Shown: positions 41,230 through 49,844 of the stretch, one piece after another
Position numbering within the stretch: the stretch's first letter is position 1
Layout of the letters: each line of letters starts with the position of its first letter
Source of the DNA: Mariniflexile sp. AS56
GTDB taxonomy: Bacteria > Bacteroidota > Bacteroidia > Flavobacteriales > Flavobacteriaceae
Direction: 5' to 3'
Assembly (NCBI RefSeq): GCF_030552475.1
Contig: NZ_JAUPED010000011.1
Span: 62,001-126,000, forward strand
DNA: 64,000 nucleotides
Program-made: the position numbers and the translations under genes
The notes under the pieces: model-generated
What the model saw: only the letters and a program-made list of their open reading frames with translations
Told to the model about the DNA's origin: nothing
Database searches by the model: none

Positions 41230-43335
41230 TTATCTAACAAATGCATTTGCCATTCCACCATCAACGTTAATAATGTTTCCGGTAGATTTATCTAGAATTC
41301 CTACTAAAGTAAAAACCCCATTCGCAATATCAGCAGGTGTTATAATTTCGTTTAATAAATTTCTTTTTGCGTAAAAAGCAGGTAATTCTTCTACAGTAAT
41401 ACCATTGGCTTTAGCGCGCCCTTCTGCCCAAGCACCTTCCCAAATTTTACTTCCAACGATAACACCATCGGGGTTTACGGTGTTAACACGTATTTTATCT
41501 GGAGCTAATTCTGCGGCTAATAAACGCGCCATGTGTTGTTGTGCTGCTTTTGCTGTGCCATAAGCCACATTATTAGGGCCTGCTACCAATCCGTTTTTAC
41601 TAGCTATACTAATAAAGTTTCCGCCTAGGTTTTGCTTACGCATCACTTCAGCACCTACTTGAGCTAATTCGAACTGACCTTTAACTAATACATTTTGTAA
41701 AATATCCCAGTCTTTTTCAGTAGTTTCTTCAATAGGTTTAGAGATGGCTAAACCAGCACTGTGTACAATAATATCAACACCTCCAAACTCTAAACACGCT
41801 TTATTAAATGCTTCTCTAATAGATGCGTTACTTGTTACATTACAAATAGCATAGGTAGATACATCGCGTTTATAAGTAGCATGTGCTTCTTTTAAACTGT
41901 CTTCATTAATATCTGTAAGTACGATGTTTGCACCTTCAGCAGCCAATTTATCGGCAATTGCTTTTCCAATACCACCACCAGCACCAGTAACTAAAGCTAC
42001 TTTACGCGATAATGGTTGTTCTTTTGGCATTCTAGAAAGTTTTGCTTCTTCGAGTAACCAATATTCAATATCAAACGCTTCTTGTCTTGGTAATGACGTG
42101 TAAGATGTAATAGCTTCTGCACCACGCATTACGTTAATCGCATTAATGTAAAATTCACTAGCCACACGTGTTGTTTGCTTGTTTTTAGCAAAACTGAACA
42201 TTCCAACTCCTGGATAAATAATAATAACCGGGTTTGGATCGCGCATGGCAGGGCTGTTGTCTTTCTTGCACGTATTGTAATAATTAGCATATTCTTGTCT
42301 GTATGCTTCAAAAGCAGGTTGTAATTTTGCAAGAATGGCTTTAGAATCACTTATTTCTTCATTAGTATCTAAAGTTAAAACTAATGGTTGAATTTTTGTT
42401 CTTAAGAAATGATCTGGACAAGACGTTCCCATTGGCGCTAATCGTTCTAAATCATGACTGTTAATGTATTCTAGAACCACATCACTATCAGAAAAATGAC
42501 CAATCATTTGGTTTTCAGAAGAACATAAACCTCTTAATAAAGGCATTAATTGAGATGCTTTTTCAGAACGCGCTTCTTTAGCTAAACTCTGTACTTTTTG
42601 TCCGCCAAAAACAGATCCTTGTTCTTTGATTTTGGTTTCAATATAATCAGAAGCTTTTTCAATAACTTCTAAACTATTCATATAACATTCATAAGAAGTA
42701 TCACCCCAAGTGAATAAACCATGGCTACCTAAAACAATGCCTCTAATTCCAGGGTTGTCTGCTAAGCATTTTTCTAATTGCAGACCTAAATCGAAACCAG
42801 GACGTTGCCAAGGCACCCAGCCCATAGTATCACCCCAAATTTCTTTGGTTACTTTTTCACTGTCTTCAGCAGCTGCAACAGCTATTAAAGCATCTGGATG
42901 TAAGTGGTCTATATGTGCAAAAGGTAATAACCCGTGAAGAGGCGTGTCTATTGAAGGCGCTTTACTATCTAAATCATAAATACAGTGGTTGAATAAAGCA
43001 ACCATGCGGTCTTCATCAGCTAAACCGCCATAAACCTTTTTTAAATCGCGTAATCTATCTGTGTAAATTCCTGCAATACCACTTCTATTTAAAGTACCTA
43101 TATCGCCTCCAGAACCTTTAATCCACATCACTTCAACGTCAGCATTTGTTAAAGGGTCTTTTTCAATGGTTTTACAGCTTGTATTTCCGCCTCCATAATT
43201 AGTGATTCTTAAATCGGCTCCTAAAATGTTAGAACGGTATAAAAATAATGCAACCTGATCATCGCCTAAATTTTCTGCCTTTGCGTTATCCCAAAGATAA
43301 TCTACGTATTTAAAATTTTTTTCAAGTGTATTCAT
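41230..43335 (-). CDS. rhaEW: Bifunctional rhamnulose-1-phosphate aldolase / L-lactaldehyde dehydrogenase (RhaE-RhaW fusion)
   Basis: A 701-residue fusion. Residues 1 to about 430 form a class II aldolase domain: ITNYGGGNTSCK, HGLLPFAHIDHLHPDA with zinc histidines, and LGSHGLFTWGD. Residues about 440-701 are a short-chain dehydrogenase: VALVTGAGGGIGKAIA, the YGTAK catalytic tyrosine/lysine and RVNTVNPDGVI. The aldolase cleaves rhamnulose 1-phosphate to DHAP and L-lactaldehyde, and the dehydrogenase oxidises the lactaldehyde to L-lactate. It heads the minus-strand rhamnose operon and faces lutABC, which would use the lactate. Confidence 0.94.
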   Translation of the reverse strand: MNTLEKNFKYVDYLWDNAKAENLGDDQVALFLYRSNILGADLRITNYGGGNTSCKTIEKDPLTNADVEVMWIKGSGGDIGTLNRSGIAGIYTDRLRDLKKVYGGLADEDRMVALFNHCIYDLDSKAPSIDTPLHGLLPFAHIDHLHPDALIAVAAAEDSEKVTKEIWGDTMGWVPWQRPGFDLGLQLEKCLADNPGIRGIVLGSHGLFTWGDTSYECYMNSLEVIEKASDYIETKIKEQGSVFGGQKVQSLAKEARSEKASQLMPLLRGLCSSENQMIGHFSDSDVVLEYINSHDLERLAPMGTSCPDHFLRTKIQPLVLTLDTNEEISDSKAILAKLQPAFEAYRQEYANYYNTCKKDNSPAMRDPNPVIIIYPGVGMFSFAKNKQTTRVASEFYINAINVMRGAEAITSYTSLPRQEAFDIEYWLLEEAKLSRMPKEQPLSRKVALVTGAGGGIGKAIADKLAAEGANIVLTDINEDSLKEAHATYKRDVSTYAICNVTSNASIREAFNKACLEFGGVDIIVHSAGLAISKPIEETTEKDWDILQNVLVKGQFELAQVGAEVMRKQNLGGNFISIASKNGLVAGPNNVAYGTAKAAQQHMARLLAAELAPDKIRVNTVNPDGVIVGSKIWEGAWAEGRAKANGITVEELPAFYAKRNLLNEIITPADIANGVFTLVGILDKSTGNIINVDGGMANAFVR

Positions 43336-43390
43336 GAGTATTATTAAAATATTTCTAAGCGAAGATAAATTAAGAGAATAATGTTTGTAT

Positions 43391-43404
43391 CCTGTACTGT
43401 ACTG
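43391..43404. promoter_or_regulatory. Operator-like site CCTGTACTGTACTG, rhaEW side
   Basis: A 14-bp site made of overlapping TGTAC/GTACA elements, 56 bases upstream of rhaEW. Its exact reverse complement lies at 43570-43583. GTAC-centred sites of this kind suit a GntR-type regulator. It is flanked by ATCC on both sides (GTATCC...TTATCC). Confidence 0.6.
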
Positions 43405-43461
43405 TTATCCATTAAAAAAAATGAATTATTTAAAAAAAAATGATGTTTAATGTTGATTTTT

Positions 43462-43478
43462 TATCCTGAATTAGGATA
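43462..43478. promoter_or_regulatory. Palindrome TATCCTGAATTAGGATA
   Basis: A 6-bp-arm inverted repeat (TATCCT/AGGATA) with a GAATT centre. It shares TATCCTG with the operator-like site at 43391 and may be a second or weaker site for the same protein. Confidence 0.45.
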
Positions 43479-43569
43479 CAACTTCATGTTATTAGGACTT
43501 ATTAATTAGGTATTTATAACCCTTTGTTAGAATGAATAATGTGCTCGTTTTTACTTGAAACTAAAAATA

Positions 43570-43583
43570 CAGTACAGTACAGG
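43570..43583. promoter_or_regulatory. Operator-like site CAGTACAGTACAGG, lutA side
   Basis: Exact reverse complement of 43391-43404. It lies 23 bases before the lutA -7 box, so a bound protein would cover the -33 region of the lut promoter. Confidence 0.6.
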
Positions 43584-43606
43584 GCAGTATTTCTAGTTGA
43601 GATGTT

Positions 43607-43614
43607 TAAATTTG
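43607..43614 (+). promoter_or_regulatory. Possible -7 box of the lut operon
   Basis: TAAATTTG fits TAnnTTTG exactly. Transcription would start near 43620, leaving a leader of about 100 bases before lutA. Confidence 0.4.
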
Positions 43615-43719
43615 CTATTATCTTATGGTGTTTAAATTTTAAAGAAGAACTTCTTCAAACATCAATAATTAATACTCTTTAATAGGTGTTATTAAAGAAG
43701 TTTAAAAAATAAGGAAAAA

Positions 43720-44457
43720 ATGAAAGTCGGTTTATTTATACCCTGTTACATAAATCAATTATACCCTCAAGTAGGTATTGCTACTTTAGAGGTTTTGGAA
43801 AAATTAGGCGTTGAAGTTGTATATCCCACGGGGCAAACCTGTTGTGGACAGCCTTTAGGTAACTCCGGATATGAAGATGATTCGAAAGGAATTTGTCAAT
43901 TATTTGTAGAGAATTTTAAGGAATTCGATTATATCGTGGGGCCTTCAGGGAGTTGTGTGTATCATGTTAAAAAACATTTTGATATTTTAGAACAAACGGA
44001 AGAGGTGATACGTGTTAGGAAAAACACTTACGAGCTTTGTCAATTTATCTATGAAGTATTAGGTAAAACAGATTTAGGCGCTTCCTTCCCTTATAAAGTG
44101 GGCATTCATAAAAGTTGTCATGGTCTTCGTGGTTTACGCCTTGGGTCTTGTTCAGAACGGATGGACGATCATTATTCAACCGAAGAAAGTCTATTAAAAG
44201 AAGTGAAAGGTTTAGAACTTAAAACCTTGAATAGAGTGGATGAATGTTGTGGTTTCGGTGGAACGTTTTCGGTATTTGAAGAAGCCATTTCAGTAAAAAT
44301 GGGGAAAGATAGAATTCAGGACCATTTAGACAGCGATGTTGAAGTGGTAACCGGTGCAGACCACTCGTGTTTAATGCATTTGGAAGGCTTAATAAATAGA
44401 AATAAACAACCTTTAAAGGTGATGCACATAGCAGAAATTTTAAATAGCAGTATCTAA
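43720..44457 (+). CDS. lutA: L-lactate utilisation protein LutA
   Basis: A 245-residue cysteine-rich CCG-domain protein. The first CCG-type motif includes QTCCGQPLGNSGYE and the second includes DECCGFGGTFSVFEE near residue 175. GPSGSCVYHVKKHF and HKSCHGLRGLRLG add further conserved cysteines. Such proteins are the iron-sulfur subunits of the LutABC L-lactate oxidising complex. It starts the lut operon facing the rhamnose operon. Confidence 0.93.
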   Translation: MKVGLFIPCYINQLYPQVGIATLEVLEKLGVEVVYPTGQTCCGQPLGNSGYEDDSKGICQLFVENFKEFDYIVGPSGSCVYHVKKHFDILEQTEEVIRVRKNTYELCQFIYEVLGKTDLGASFPYKVGIHKSCHGLRGLRLGSCSERMDDHYSTEESLLKEVKGLELKTLNRVDECCGFGGTFSVFEEAISVKMGKDRIQDHLDSDVEVVTGADHSCLMHLEGLINRNKQPLKVMHIAEILNSSI

Positions 44458-44459
44458 TT

Positions 44460-45827
44460 ATGGCACACGCAGACGAAGCAGCAGTATTTAATAAAGACGA
44501 AGCGAAAGTAGACTGGCACGACAAAGCCTTATGGTTTGTTAGGCAGAAACGAGATAAATCGGCTCATAACGTAAAAGGCTGGGAAAATCTTAGAGATTTA
44601 GCATCGGCCATTAAGGCGAATGTGCTTTCTAATTTAGATGGTTATCTTTTACAGTTTGAAGAAAACGCTCAAAAAAACGGTGTAACCGTACATTGGGCAG
44701 CCGATGCCGAAGAACACAACAAGATTGTTCACAGTATTTTAGCGAAGCATGACGTTAAAAAAGTGGTTAAAAGCAAATCGATGCTTACGGAAGAGTGCCA
44801 CTTAAACCCTTATTTGGAATCGCATGATATTGAAGTAATTGATACCGATTTAGGGGAACGTATTGTGCAATTGGCTCAAGAACCACCAAGTCATATTGTA
44901 TTACCTGCTATCCATAAAAGGAAAGAAGAAGTCGATGTGCTTTTTCAAGAGCATTTAGGTACCAAGCCGTGTAATGGCGACCCTCAATATTTAACCAGTG
45001 AAGCTAGAAAGCATTTACGTGATAAATTCTTAAAAGCAGATGCGGCTATTACAGGTGTTAACTTTGCCGTAGCCGATACGGGTGGTTTTGTAGTATGTAC
45101 TAATGAAGGAAATGCCGATATGGGCGCACACCTTGCCAAAGTGCATATTGCTTGTATGGGAATGGAAAAATTGATTCCCCAAGAAAAACATTTAGGTGTT
45201 TTTCTACGCCTGCTAGCCAGAAGCGCTACGGGGCAACCTATTACGACGTACTCGTCGCATTTTAATAAGCCTGAACCGGGTAAAGAAATGCATATTGTAA
45301 TAGTTGACAATGGAAGAACGGAGCAATTAAGTCGTGAAGATTTTAGAGCCTCCTTACATTGTATTCGCTGTGGTGCTTGTATGAATACCTGCCCAATTTA
45401 CAGACGTAGCGGTGGTCACAGTTATAAAGCAACCATTCCAGGACCTATTGGGTCTATTCTATCACCAGGAATCGATTTGAAAAAACACAGTTCACTACCA
45501 TTTGCATCCACACTTTGTGGTTCGTGTAGTGATGTGTGCCCAGTTAAAATTAATATTCACGAGCAGTTATATAAATGGCGCCAAGTGATTGTGAAAGATG
45601 TGCCTCAACCTGTTGTGAAGAAGACGGTTTTAAAAATAGCAGGGAGCGTTTTAGCAAATTCTAAAATGTATAGTTTTGTTGGGAAATCATCACGTTTTAT
45701 GTTGAAACATGCGCCGCGTTTTTTAATTTATTCGAAGTTAAATGCTTGGGGTAAAGCCAGAGATTTGCCAGAAGTTAAGAATGAGAATTTTGATGAATGG
45801 TATAAAAAAAGAAAGAAAAATGAGTAG
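44460..45827 (+). CDS. lutB: L-lactate utilisation iron-sulfur protein LutB
   Basis: A 455-residue protein with an N-terminal LUD domain (VHWAADAEEHNKIV, KSKSMLTEE, VADTGGFVVCTNEGN) and a C-terminal ferredoxin domain. The first cluster uses Cys301, 304, 307 and 311 (CIRCGACMNTCPIYR), the second Cys353, 356 and 360 (CGSCSDVCP). It begins two bases after lutA and overlaps lutC by eight bases. It passes electrons from lactate to the respiratory chain. Confidence 0.93.
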   Translation: MAHADEAAVFNKDEAKVDWHDKALWFVRQKRDKSAHNVKGWENLRDLASAIKANVLSNLDGYLLQFEENAQKNGVTVHWAADAEEHNKIVHSILAKHDVKKVVKSKSMLTEECHLNPYLESHDIEVIDTDLGERIVQLAQEPPSHIVLPAIHKRKEEVDVLFQEHLGTKPCNGDPQYLTSEARKHLRDKFLKADAAITGVNFAVADTGGFVVCTNEGNADMGAHLAKVHIACMGMEKLIPQEKHLGVFLRLLARSATGQPITTYSSHFNKPEPGKEMHIVIVDNGRTEQLSREDFRASLHCIRCGACMNTCPIYRRSGGHSYKATIPGPIGSILSPGIDLKKHSSLPFASTLCGSCSDVCPVKINIHEQLYKWRQVIVKDVPQPVVKKTVLKIAGSVLANSKMYSFVGKSSRFMLKHAPRFLIYSKLNAWGKARDLPEVKNENFDEWYKKRKKNE

Positions 45828-46401
45828 AGAATCTATTTTAAAAGCCGTTAAAAAAAATAAACCAGAATCGTTACCATTACCGGAAATTGATTTAAGTTTT
45901 TTTGAAGAAGAAATAAATTTAGTAGAAACTTTTATAGATAACTTGAAGTTTGTTGGCGGCCAAGCGATTCAATTAAATGCGATTGAAGCGATGGATGCTG
46001 AAATTAAAAAGCTGTATCCCAAGGCTTCAAAAATTGTGTCTTGTGTAAAGGAATCTACATTAGGAACCATTTCTATTAATAAAGACACAGAACCACATGG
46101 TTTAGAAGATATAGATTTAGCGATTATAAAAGGCGAATTGGCTGTCGCTGAAAATGGTGCTATTTGGATAGCTGAGTCTGATTTTACCATTCGTGCCTTA
46201 CCATTTATTACAAACGATTTAATTCTAATAGTAGAAAAAAAGGATATTTATTTGCACCTGCACCATGTCTATGAAGCTATTTCTAAGCGTGAACGCACCT
46301 TTGGAGTCTTCATTTCAGGGCCTTCTAAAACAGCCGATATTGAACAATGTTTGGTAGTAGGAGCGCACGGAGCCATGAGTTTAACTGTTTTTATTGTTTA
46401 A
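45820..46401 (+). CDS. lutC: L-lactate utilisation protein LutC (LUD domain)
   Basis: A 193-residue LUD-domain protein. VSCVKESTLGTISI, DIDLAIIKGELAVAENGAIW and TNDLILIVEKKDIYLHLH, then the ending FISGPSKTADIEQCLVVGAHGAMSL, are all conserved LutC blocks. ATG 45820, inside the end of lutB, gives the family's usual length; the longer frame back to 45742 adds a non-conserved tail. With lutA and lutB it completes L-lactate to pyruvate oxidation, feeding on the lactate made by RhaEW. Confidence 0.93.
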   Translation: MSRESILKAVKKNKPESLPLPEIDLSFFEEEINLVETFIDNLKFVGGQAIQLNAIEAMDAEIKKLYPKASKIVSCVKESTLGTISINKDTEPHGLEDIDLAIIKGELAVAENGAIWIAESDFTIRALPFITNDLILIVEKKDIYLHLHHVYEAISKRERTFGVFISGPSKTADIEQCLVVGAHGAMSLTVFIV

Positions 46402-46463
46402 AGGAATTGAATGAGAAATTTGGAGCGTAAGCAAGCTAGTGCTTTCTTAAATGCTTGTTATTT

Positions 46464-47804
46464 CTAATTTAATATAGTTAATAATTGACTGCGTAGAATT
46501 TTCTGCACATCCACATTGTCATTTTGTAGAATCAAATGGTGTTCTAAAGCTTCGTTATTGGTTATTTGTTCCGATTTATCAATAAAACCATAGCCTAAAT
46601 ACACATTGTTTTTTATAAGTACAAAGGCCTCTTCTTCTTCATGTCGGCCTTTTTCCTTTATAACAAGGTCTTTAGATTTTTCAAGTGTAAGTTTTACAGC
46701 ATTCCGAACACGGTCATTATATAGATTGGTAGATTCTTTTTCATTGCAAATACCATGGCATGTTTTTATTTTGTAATGCGAACACTGGGCAACACCATCT
46801 TGTAGATGGCAGTATTTTGGGCATAATTCAAACTGGGAGCATAAACGTTCTAGAAAAGCTCTACAATCTGTTATACTATAAAAAATAAATAGCGGATTTG
46901 GGGTGGCTTTTAAAGTGTTGTATGCTAAATGAATGATACCGTTTCTATCTTCAAACATCGTAATACCAAAAGCTTTGGTGTTTCTTTTTGATACCAAATT
47001 GTATTCAGGGAAATATTCTTTGATGGCAGCATCTTCCATAAGAAGCGCAACAAGTTCGCTACCCGATAACTCAAAATCGATATCTACGGTTTCTCGACAC
47101 AGGTTTAACTCTTTGGTCGTTTTGTTGTAAAAATGACTCAACACACGTTTCTTTAGGTCTTTTGCTTTTCCAACATAAATAACCTTTCCTTTTTTATTCT
47201 TAAAATAATAAATACCCGCTTTATTGGGAATCGCATTAAAAACAGCGCTTGGTAAGTGGGGAGGTAGAGTCGCTTCTTTTGAAGAGGGTTTTAAAAAATC
47301 ATTAAAAACCTTTTCAGAATTTTCAGCTTTTAATAAAATTTCAAAAAGGATTACGGTGGCTTCAGCATCACCTCGTGCTCTGTGTCTGCCATTAATATCA
47401 ATAGATAATGCGGTACATATTTTGCCTAAACTATAAGAGGCATGCCCTGGGATTAATTTACGTGATAAGCGGACTGTGCATAGTTTTTTTCTTTTGAAAT
47501 CAATACCTATGTCTTTAAATTCACTGCGTATTACATTATAATCAAAATTCACACTGTGCGCCACAAAGATGGTATTCTCGGTAATCGCCAAAATATCTTT
47601 AGCAATTTCAGCGAATGTAGGTGCTTTGGCAACCATGGCATTATCAATACCGGTTAACGTGGTAATGTATTCGGGGATATAGGCTTCAGGGTTTACTAAC
47701 GATGTAAATTCGTCAATAATTTGGGTGCCGTCATATTTGAAAATAGATATTTCAGTTATTTTATTGCCTTGTCCCGTGGTTTCAACATCGATGATCGTAT
47801 ACAT
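46464..47804 (-). CDS. DnaQ-like exonuclease fused to GIY-YIG nuclease
   Basis: A 446-residue fusion. Residues 1-170 are a DEDDh exonuclease (IIDVETTG with Asp6 and Glu8, FVAHSVNFDYNVI, HRARGDAEAT). Residues about 198-280 are a GIY-YIG domain (AGIYYFKNKKGKVIYVGKAKDLKKRVLSHF), as in UvrC and Cho. The rest (280-446) has cysteine pairs (CPKYCHL, CSHYKIKTCHGIC) that may bind zinc. Its ATG overlaps the stop of the LexA-like gene by one base (TAATG). Such epsilon-Cho fusions are known in several bacteria and probably take part in repair after damage. Confidence 0.92.
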   Translation of the reverse strand: MYTIIDVETTGQGNKITEISIFKYDGTQIIDEFTSLVNPEAYIPEYITTLTGIDNAMVAKAPTFAEIAKDILAITENTIFVAHSVNFDYNVIRSEFKDIGIDFKRKKLCTVRLSRKLIPGHASYSLGKICTALSIDINGRHRARGDAEATVILFEILLKAENSEKVFNDFLKPSSKEATLPPHLPSAVFNAIPNKAGIYYFKNKKGKVIYVGKAKDLKKRVLSHFYNKTTKELNLCRETVDIDFELSGSELVALLMEDAAIKEYFPEYNLVSKRNTKAFGITMFEDRNGIIHLAYNTLKATPNPLFIFYSITDCRAFLERLCSQFELCPKYCHLQDGVAQCSHYKIKTCHGICNEKESTNLYNDRVRNAVKLTLEKSKDLVIKEKGRHEEEEAFVLIKNNVYLGYGFIDKSEQITNNEALEHHLILQNDNVDVQKILRSQLLTILN

Positions 47805-48577
47805 TAGCGTTGTAGTTTTTCTAGAGCTTTTAATTCAACTCCTAAATCATTAAACATATTAATAATACTGCTTATTTTTAGTTCCTGTTCGTTGTATTCT
47901 TGAGTGTTGATGCTACAGGTAAATTCCCATAATTCCACCACCTCATTAATAGATACTTCGTAAGGTGGATACGTGGTATTATCGGAAACTAAAAGTAATG
48001 CATTTTTCTCTTTAATATGGTTGTAGACACGTTTGTATACCATACCATCATTCAAAGTAAGGAGTACATATGTTTTACCATTGGTAATATCGTTTCTATC
48101 TTCAACAAAACGTCCCACAACATACGAACCACTTTTCATGGGTAACATAGAATCGCCTTTTATAGGGAAGGCTCTGTGTTTACCTGTGGGTAAAAAAGGA
48201 AGTTTTATTTTATCGAGCTGTTCAATATATTCAGGATCGTCATAACCTGCTAAATAACCAGCAGAAGCTTTAATGGGAACTACTTCTATTAGGTTTTCAT
48301 TATCTGAATCGACCGTTATAGGAAACAATACGCGTTGGTTGCCAACTTCAATAAAGGAGGAATCTGTTGCTTTTGTTAAGTCGTTTCGCAATAAAATATC
48401 AATAGGTAATTTAAAATAATCTGAAATTAATATAAGCATGTCGATGGTAGGTGCCGATCGTCCTTCTTCATAAGAACTAATGCGTGAACGTGTTACCTGT
48501 AAATCGTCTGCAAGCGTTTCTTGTGTAAGCCCTTTTAAATGCCTTAAATGCCGAATGTTTTTTGAAATCATTTTCAT
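47804..48577 (-). CDS. S24 LexA-like repressor with Xre HTH domain
   Basis: A 257-residue self-cleaving regulator. Residues 5-65 form an Xre-type helix-turn-helix (IRHLRHLKGLTQETLADDL, SRISSYEEGRSAPTIDML). Residues about 98-225 are a peptidase S24 domain with cleavage site Ala106-Gly107 (KASAGY), catalytic Ser143 (KGDSMLP) and Lys182 (MVYKRVY). The C-terminal tail (about 225-257) is helical. It should repress its own operon and the dinB/dnaE operon until RecA-ssDNA or another signal promotes cleavage. The regulated genes and operator support this. Confidence 0.88.
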   Translation of the reverse strand: MKMISKNIRHLRHLKGLTQETLADDLQVTRSRISSYEEGRSAPTIDMLILISDYFKLPIDILLRNDLTKATDSSFIEVGNQRVLFPITVDSDNENLIEVVPIKASAGYLAGYDDPEYIEQLDKIKLPFLPTGKHRAFPIKGDSMLPMKSGSYVVGRFVEDRNDITNGKTYVLLTLNDGMVYKRVYNHIKEKNALLLVSDNTTYPPYEVSINEVVELWEFTCSINTQEYNEQELKISSIINMFNDLGVELKALEKLQR

Positions 48578-48632
48578 AATGCTACAAATATAAGCAATAA
48601 TTGCTTGTAAATGTAGCTAATTTTGTAGCATG
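48578..48632. promoter_or_regulatory. Operator and divergent promoters of the mutagenesis cassette
   Basis: The 52-base gap (48578-48629) holds ATGCTACAAA (48579-48588) and its perfect reverse complement TTTGTAGCAT (48622-48631), plus AAGCAA/TTGCTT at 48592-48606 and a third TGTAGC near 48612. Each outer half-site overlaps a -7 box: TATATTTG on the minus strand (48585-48592) and TAATTTTG on the plus strand (48618-48625). Predicted start sites lie about 0-5 bases from each ATG, so both transcripts look nearly leaderless. The S24 protein would probably bind here. Confidence 0.65.
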
Positions 48633-49844
48633 AATAAGAACATATTACATTTAGACTTGGATACCTTTTTTGTTTCTTGTGAACGATTGATTGATAGCAG
48701 GTTACAAAAACGGCCTTTACTGGTTGGCGGTATAGGAGATAGAGGTGTTGTTGCCGCATGTAGCTATGAAACAAGGCGTTTTGGGGTACATTCGGGAATG
48801 TCTATGAAGCTAGCCAGACGTTTGTGTCCTGAGGCAGTTGTTATTCGAGGGAATTCGTCTATTTATACCAAATACTCCCATCAGGTTACTGAAATTATAA
48901 AAGAAAAAGTGCCTGTTTTTGAAAAGGCGAGCATCGATGAGTTTTATGCCGATTTAAGTGGTATGGACAAGTTTTTTGGAAGTTATAAATATGCTTCGGA
49001 AATGCGATCTACCATTATTAGGGAAACAGGGTTGCCTATTTCATTTGGTTTATCTGCTAATAAAATTGTATCAAAAGTAGCGACGGGTGAAGCGAAACCT
49101 AATAACCAACTGCGTATAGACCCTGGTTTTGAAAAACCTTTTTTAGCACCTTTGTCTATTAAAAAAATTCCATCGGTAGGAGATAAAACCTATCAAATTT
49201 TAAGGAATTTAGGGATTGATAAAGTAAGTGTGGTGCAGCAAATGCCCGTTGAAATGATGACGAGCGTCTTGGGGGTTAATGGTACTACCATTTGGAAGCG
49301 TGCCAATGGTTTAGACAACCCGCCACTTATTCCTTTCTATGAACGAAAATCTATTTCGACAGAACGCACTTTTACCAAAGATACAACGGATGTTGTGAAA
49401 TTACGCACCACAATTTTTGCAATGGCTGAAAATTTAGCATTTCAATTACGTAGAGGTGATAAACTGGCGTCTTGCGTTAGTGTGAAGATTCGTTATTCCG
49501 ATTTTAATACCTATTCCAAACAGCTTAAAATTCCATATACCAGTGCAGACCATGTTTTAATTCCTAAAATACTGGAGTTGTTTGATAATCTGTATCAACG
49601 GCGTTTACTAATTAGGTTAGTGGGGGTGAAGTTTAGTGATTTGGTGACGGGTAATTACCAAATTAACCTATTTGATGATACCGAAGAAATGTTGAGCCTT
49701 TACAATGCGATGGATACCATAAGAAACCGTTATGGTGAATTGAGTGTCCAAAAAGCATCGGCCATGGGCGCAAAAACTATTGGGCGTTTCCAAAATCCAT
49801 TTAATGGCGAACCACCTATTTTATTAGCACATAGAAAACAATAA
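48630..49844 (+). CDS. dinB: Y-family DNA polymerase (DinB/Pol IV-like)
   Basis: A 404-residue lesion-bypass polymerase. HLDLDTFFVSCERL gives catalytic Asp9 and Asp11, VAACSYETRRFGVHSGMSMKLA is the palm and fingers stretch, and KASIDEFYADLSG holds the second acidic pair. SFGLSANKIVSKVATGEAKPN and the helix-hairpin-helix KKIPSVGDKTYQILRNLG follow, then the little finger (LRTTIFAMAENLAFQLR). It starts the plus-strand operon, and its stop overlaps the dnaE start by one base (TAATG). Call as ImuB-like is excluded because the catalytic acids are intact. Confidence 0.92.
   Translation: MNKNILHLDLDTFFVSCERLIDSRLQKRPLLVGGIGDRGVVAACSYETRRFGVHSGMSMKLARRLCPEAVVIRGNSSIYTKYSHQVTEIIKEKVPVFEKASIDEFYADLSGMDKFFGSYKYASEMRSTIIRETGLPISFGLSANKIVSKVATGEAKPNNQLRIDPGFEKPFLAPLSIKKIPSVGDKTYQILRNLGIDKVSVVQQMPVEMMTSVLGVNGTTIWKRANGLDNPPLIPFYERKSISTERTFTKDTTDVVKLRTTIFAMAENLAFQLRRGDKLASCVSVKIRYSDFNTYSKQLKIPYTSADHVLIPKILELFDNLYQRRLLIRLVGVKFSDLVTGNYQINLFDDTEEMLSLYNAMDTIRNRYGELSVQKASAMGAKTIGRFQNPFNGEPPILLAHRKQ

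Larger units (their letters stand above)
43336..43719. promoter_or_regulatory. Divergent control region between rhamnose and lut operons
   Basis: The 384-base gap between rhaEW and lutA holds two inverted 14-bp sites (43391-43404 and 43570-43583), a palindrome (43462-43478) and a TAnnTTTG box (43607-43614). No regulator gene is next to it, so the repressor or activator must be coded elsewhere. Confidence 0.6.
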
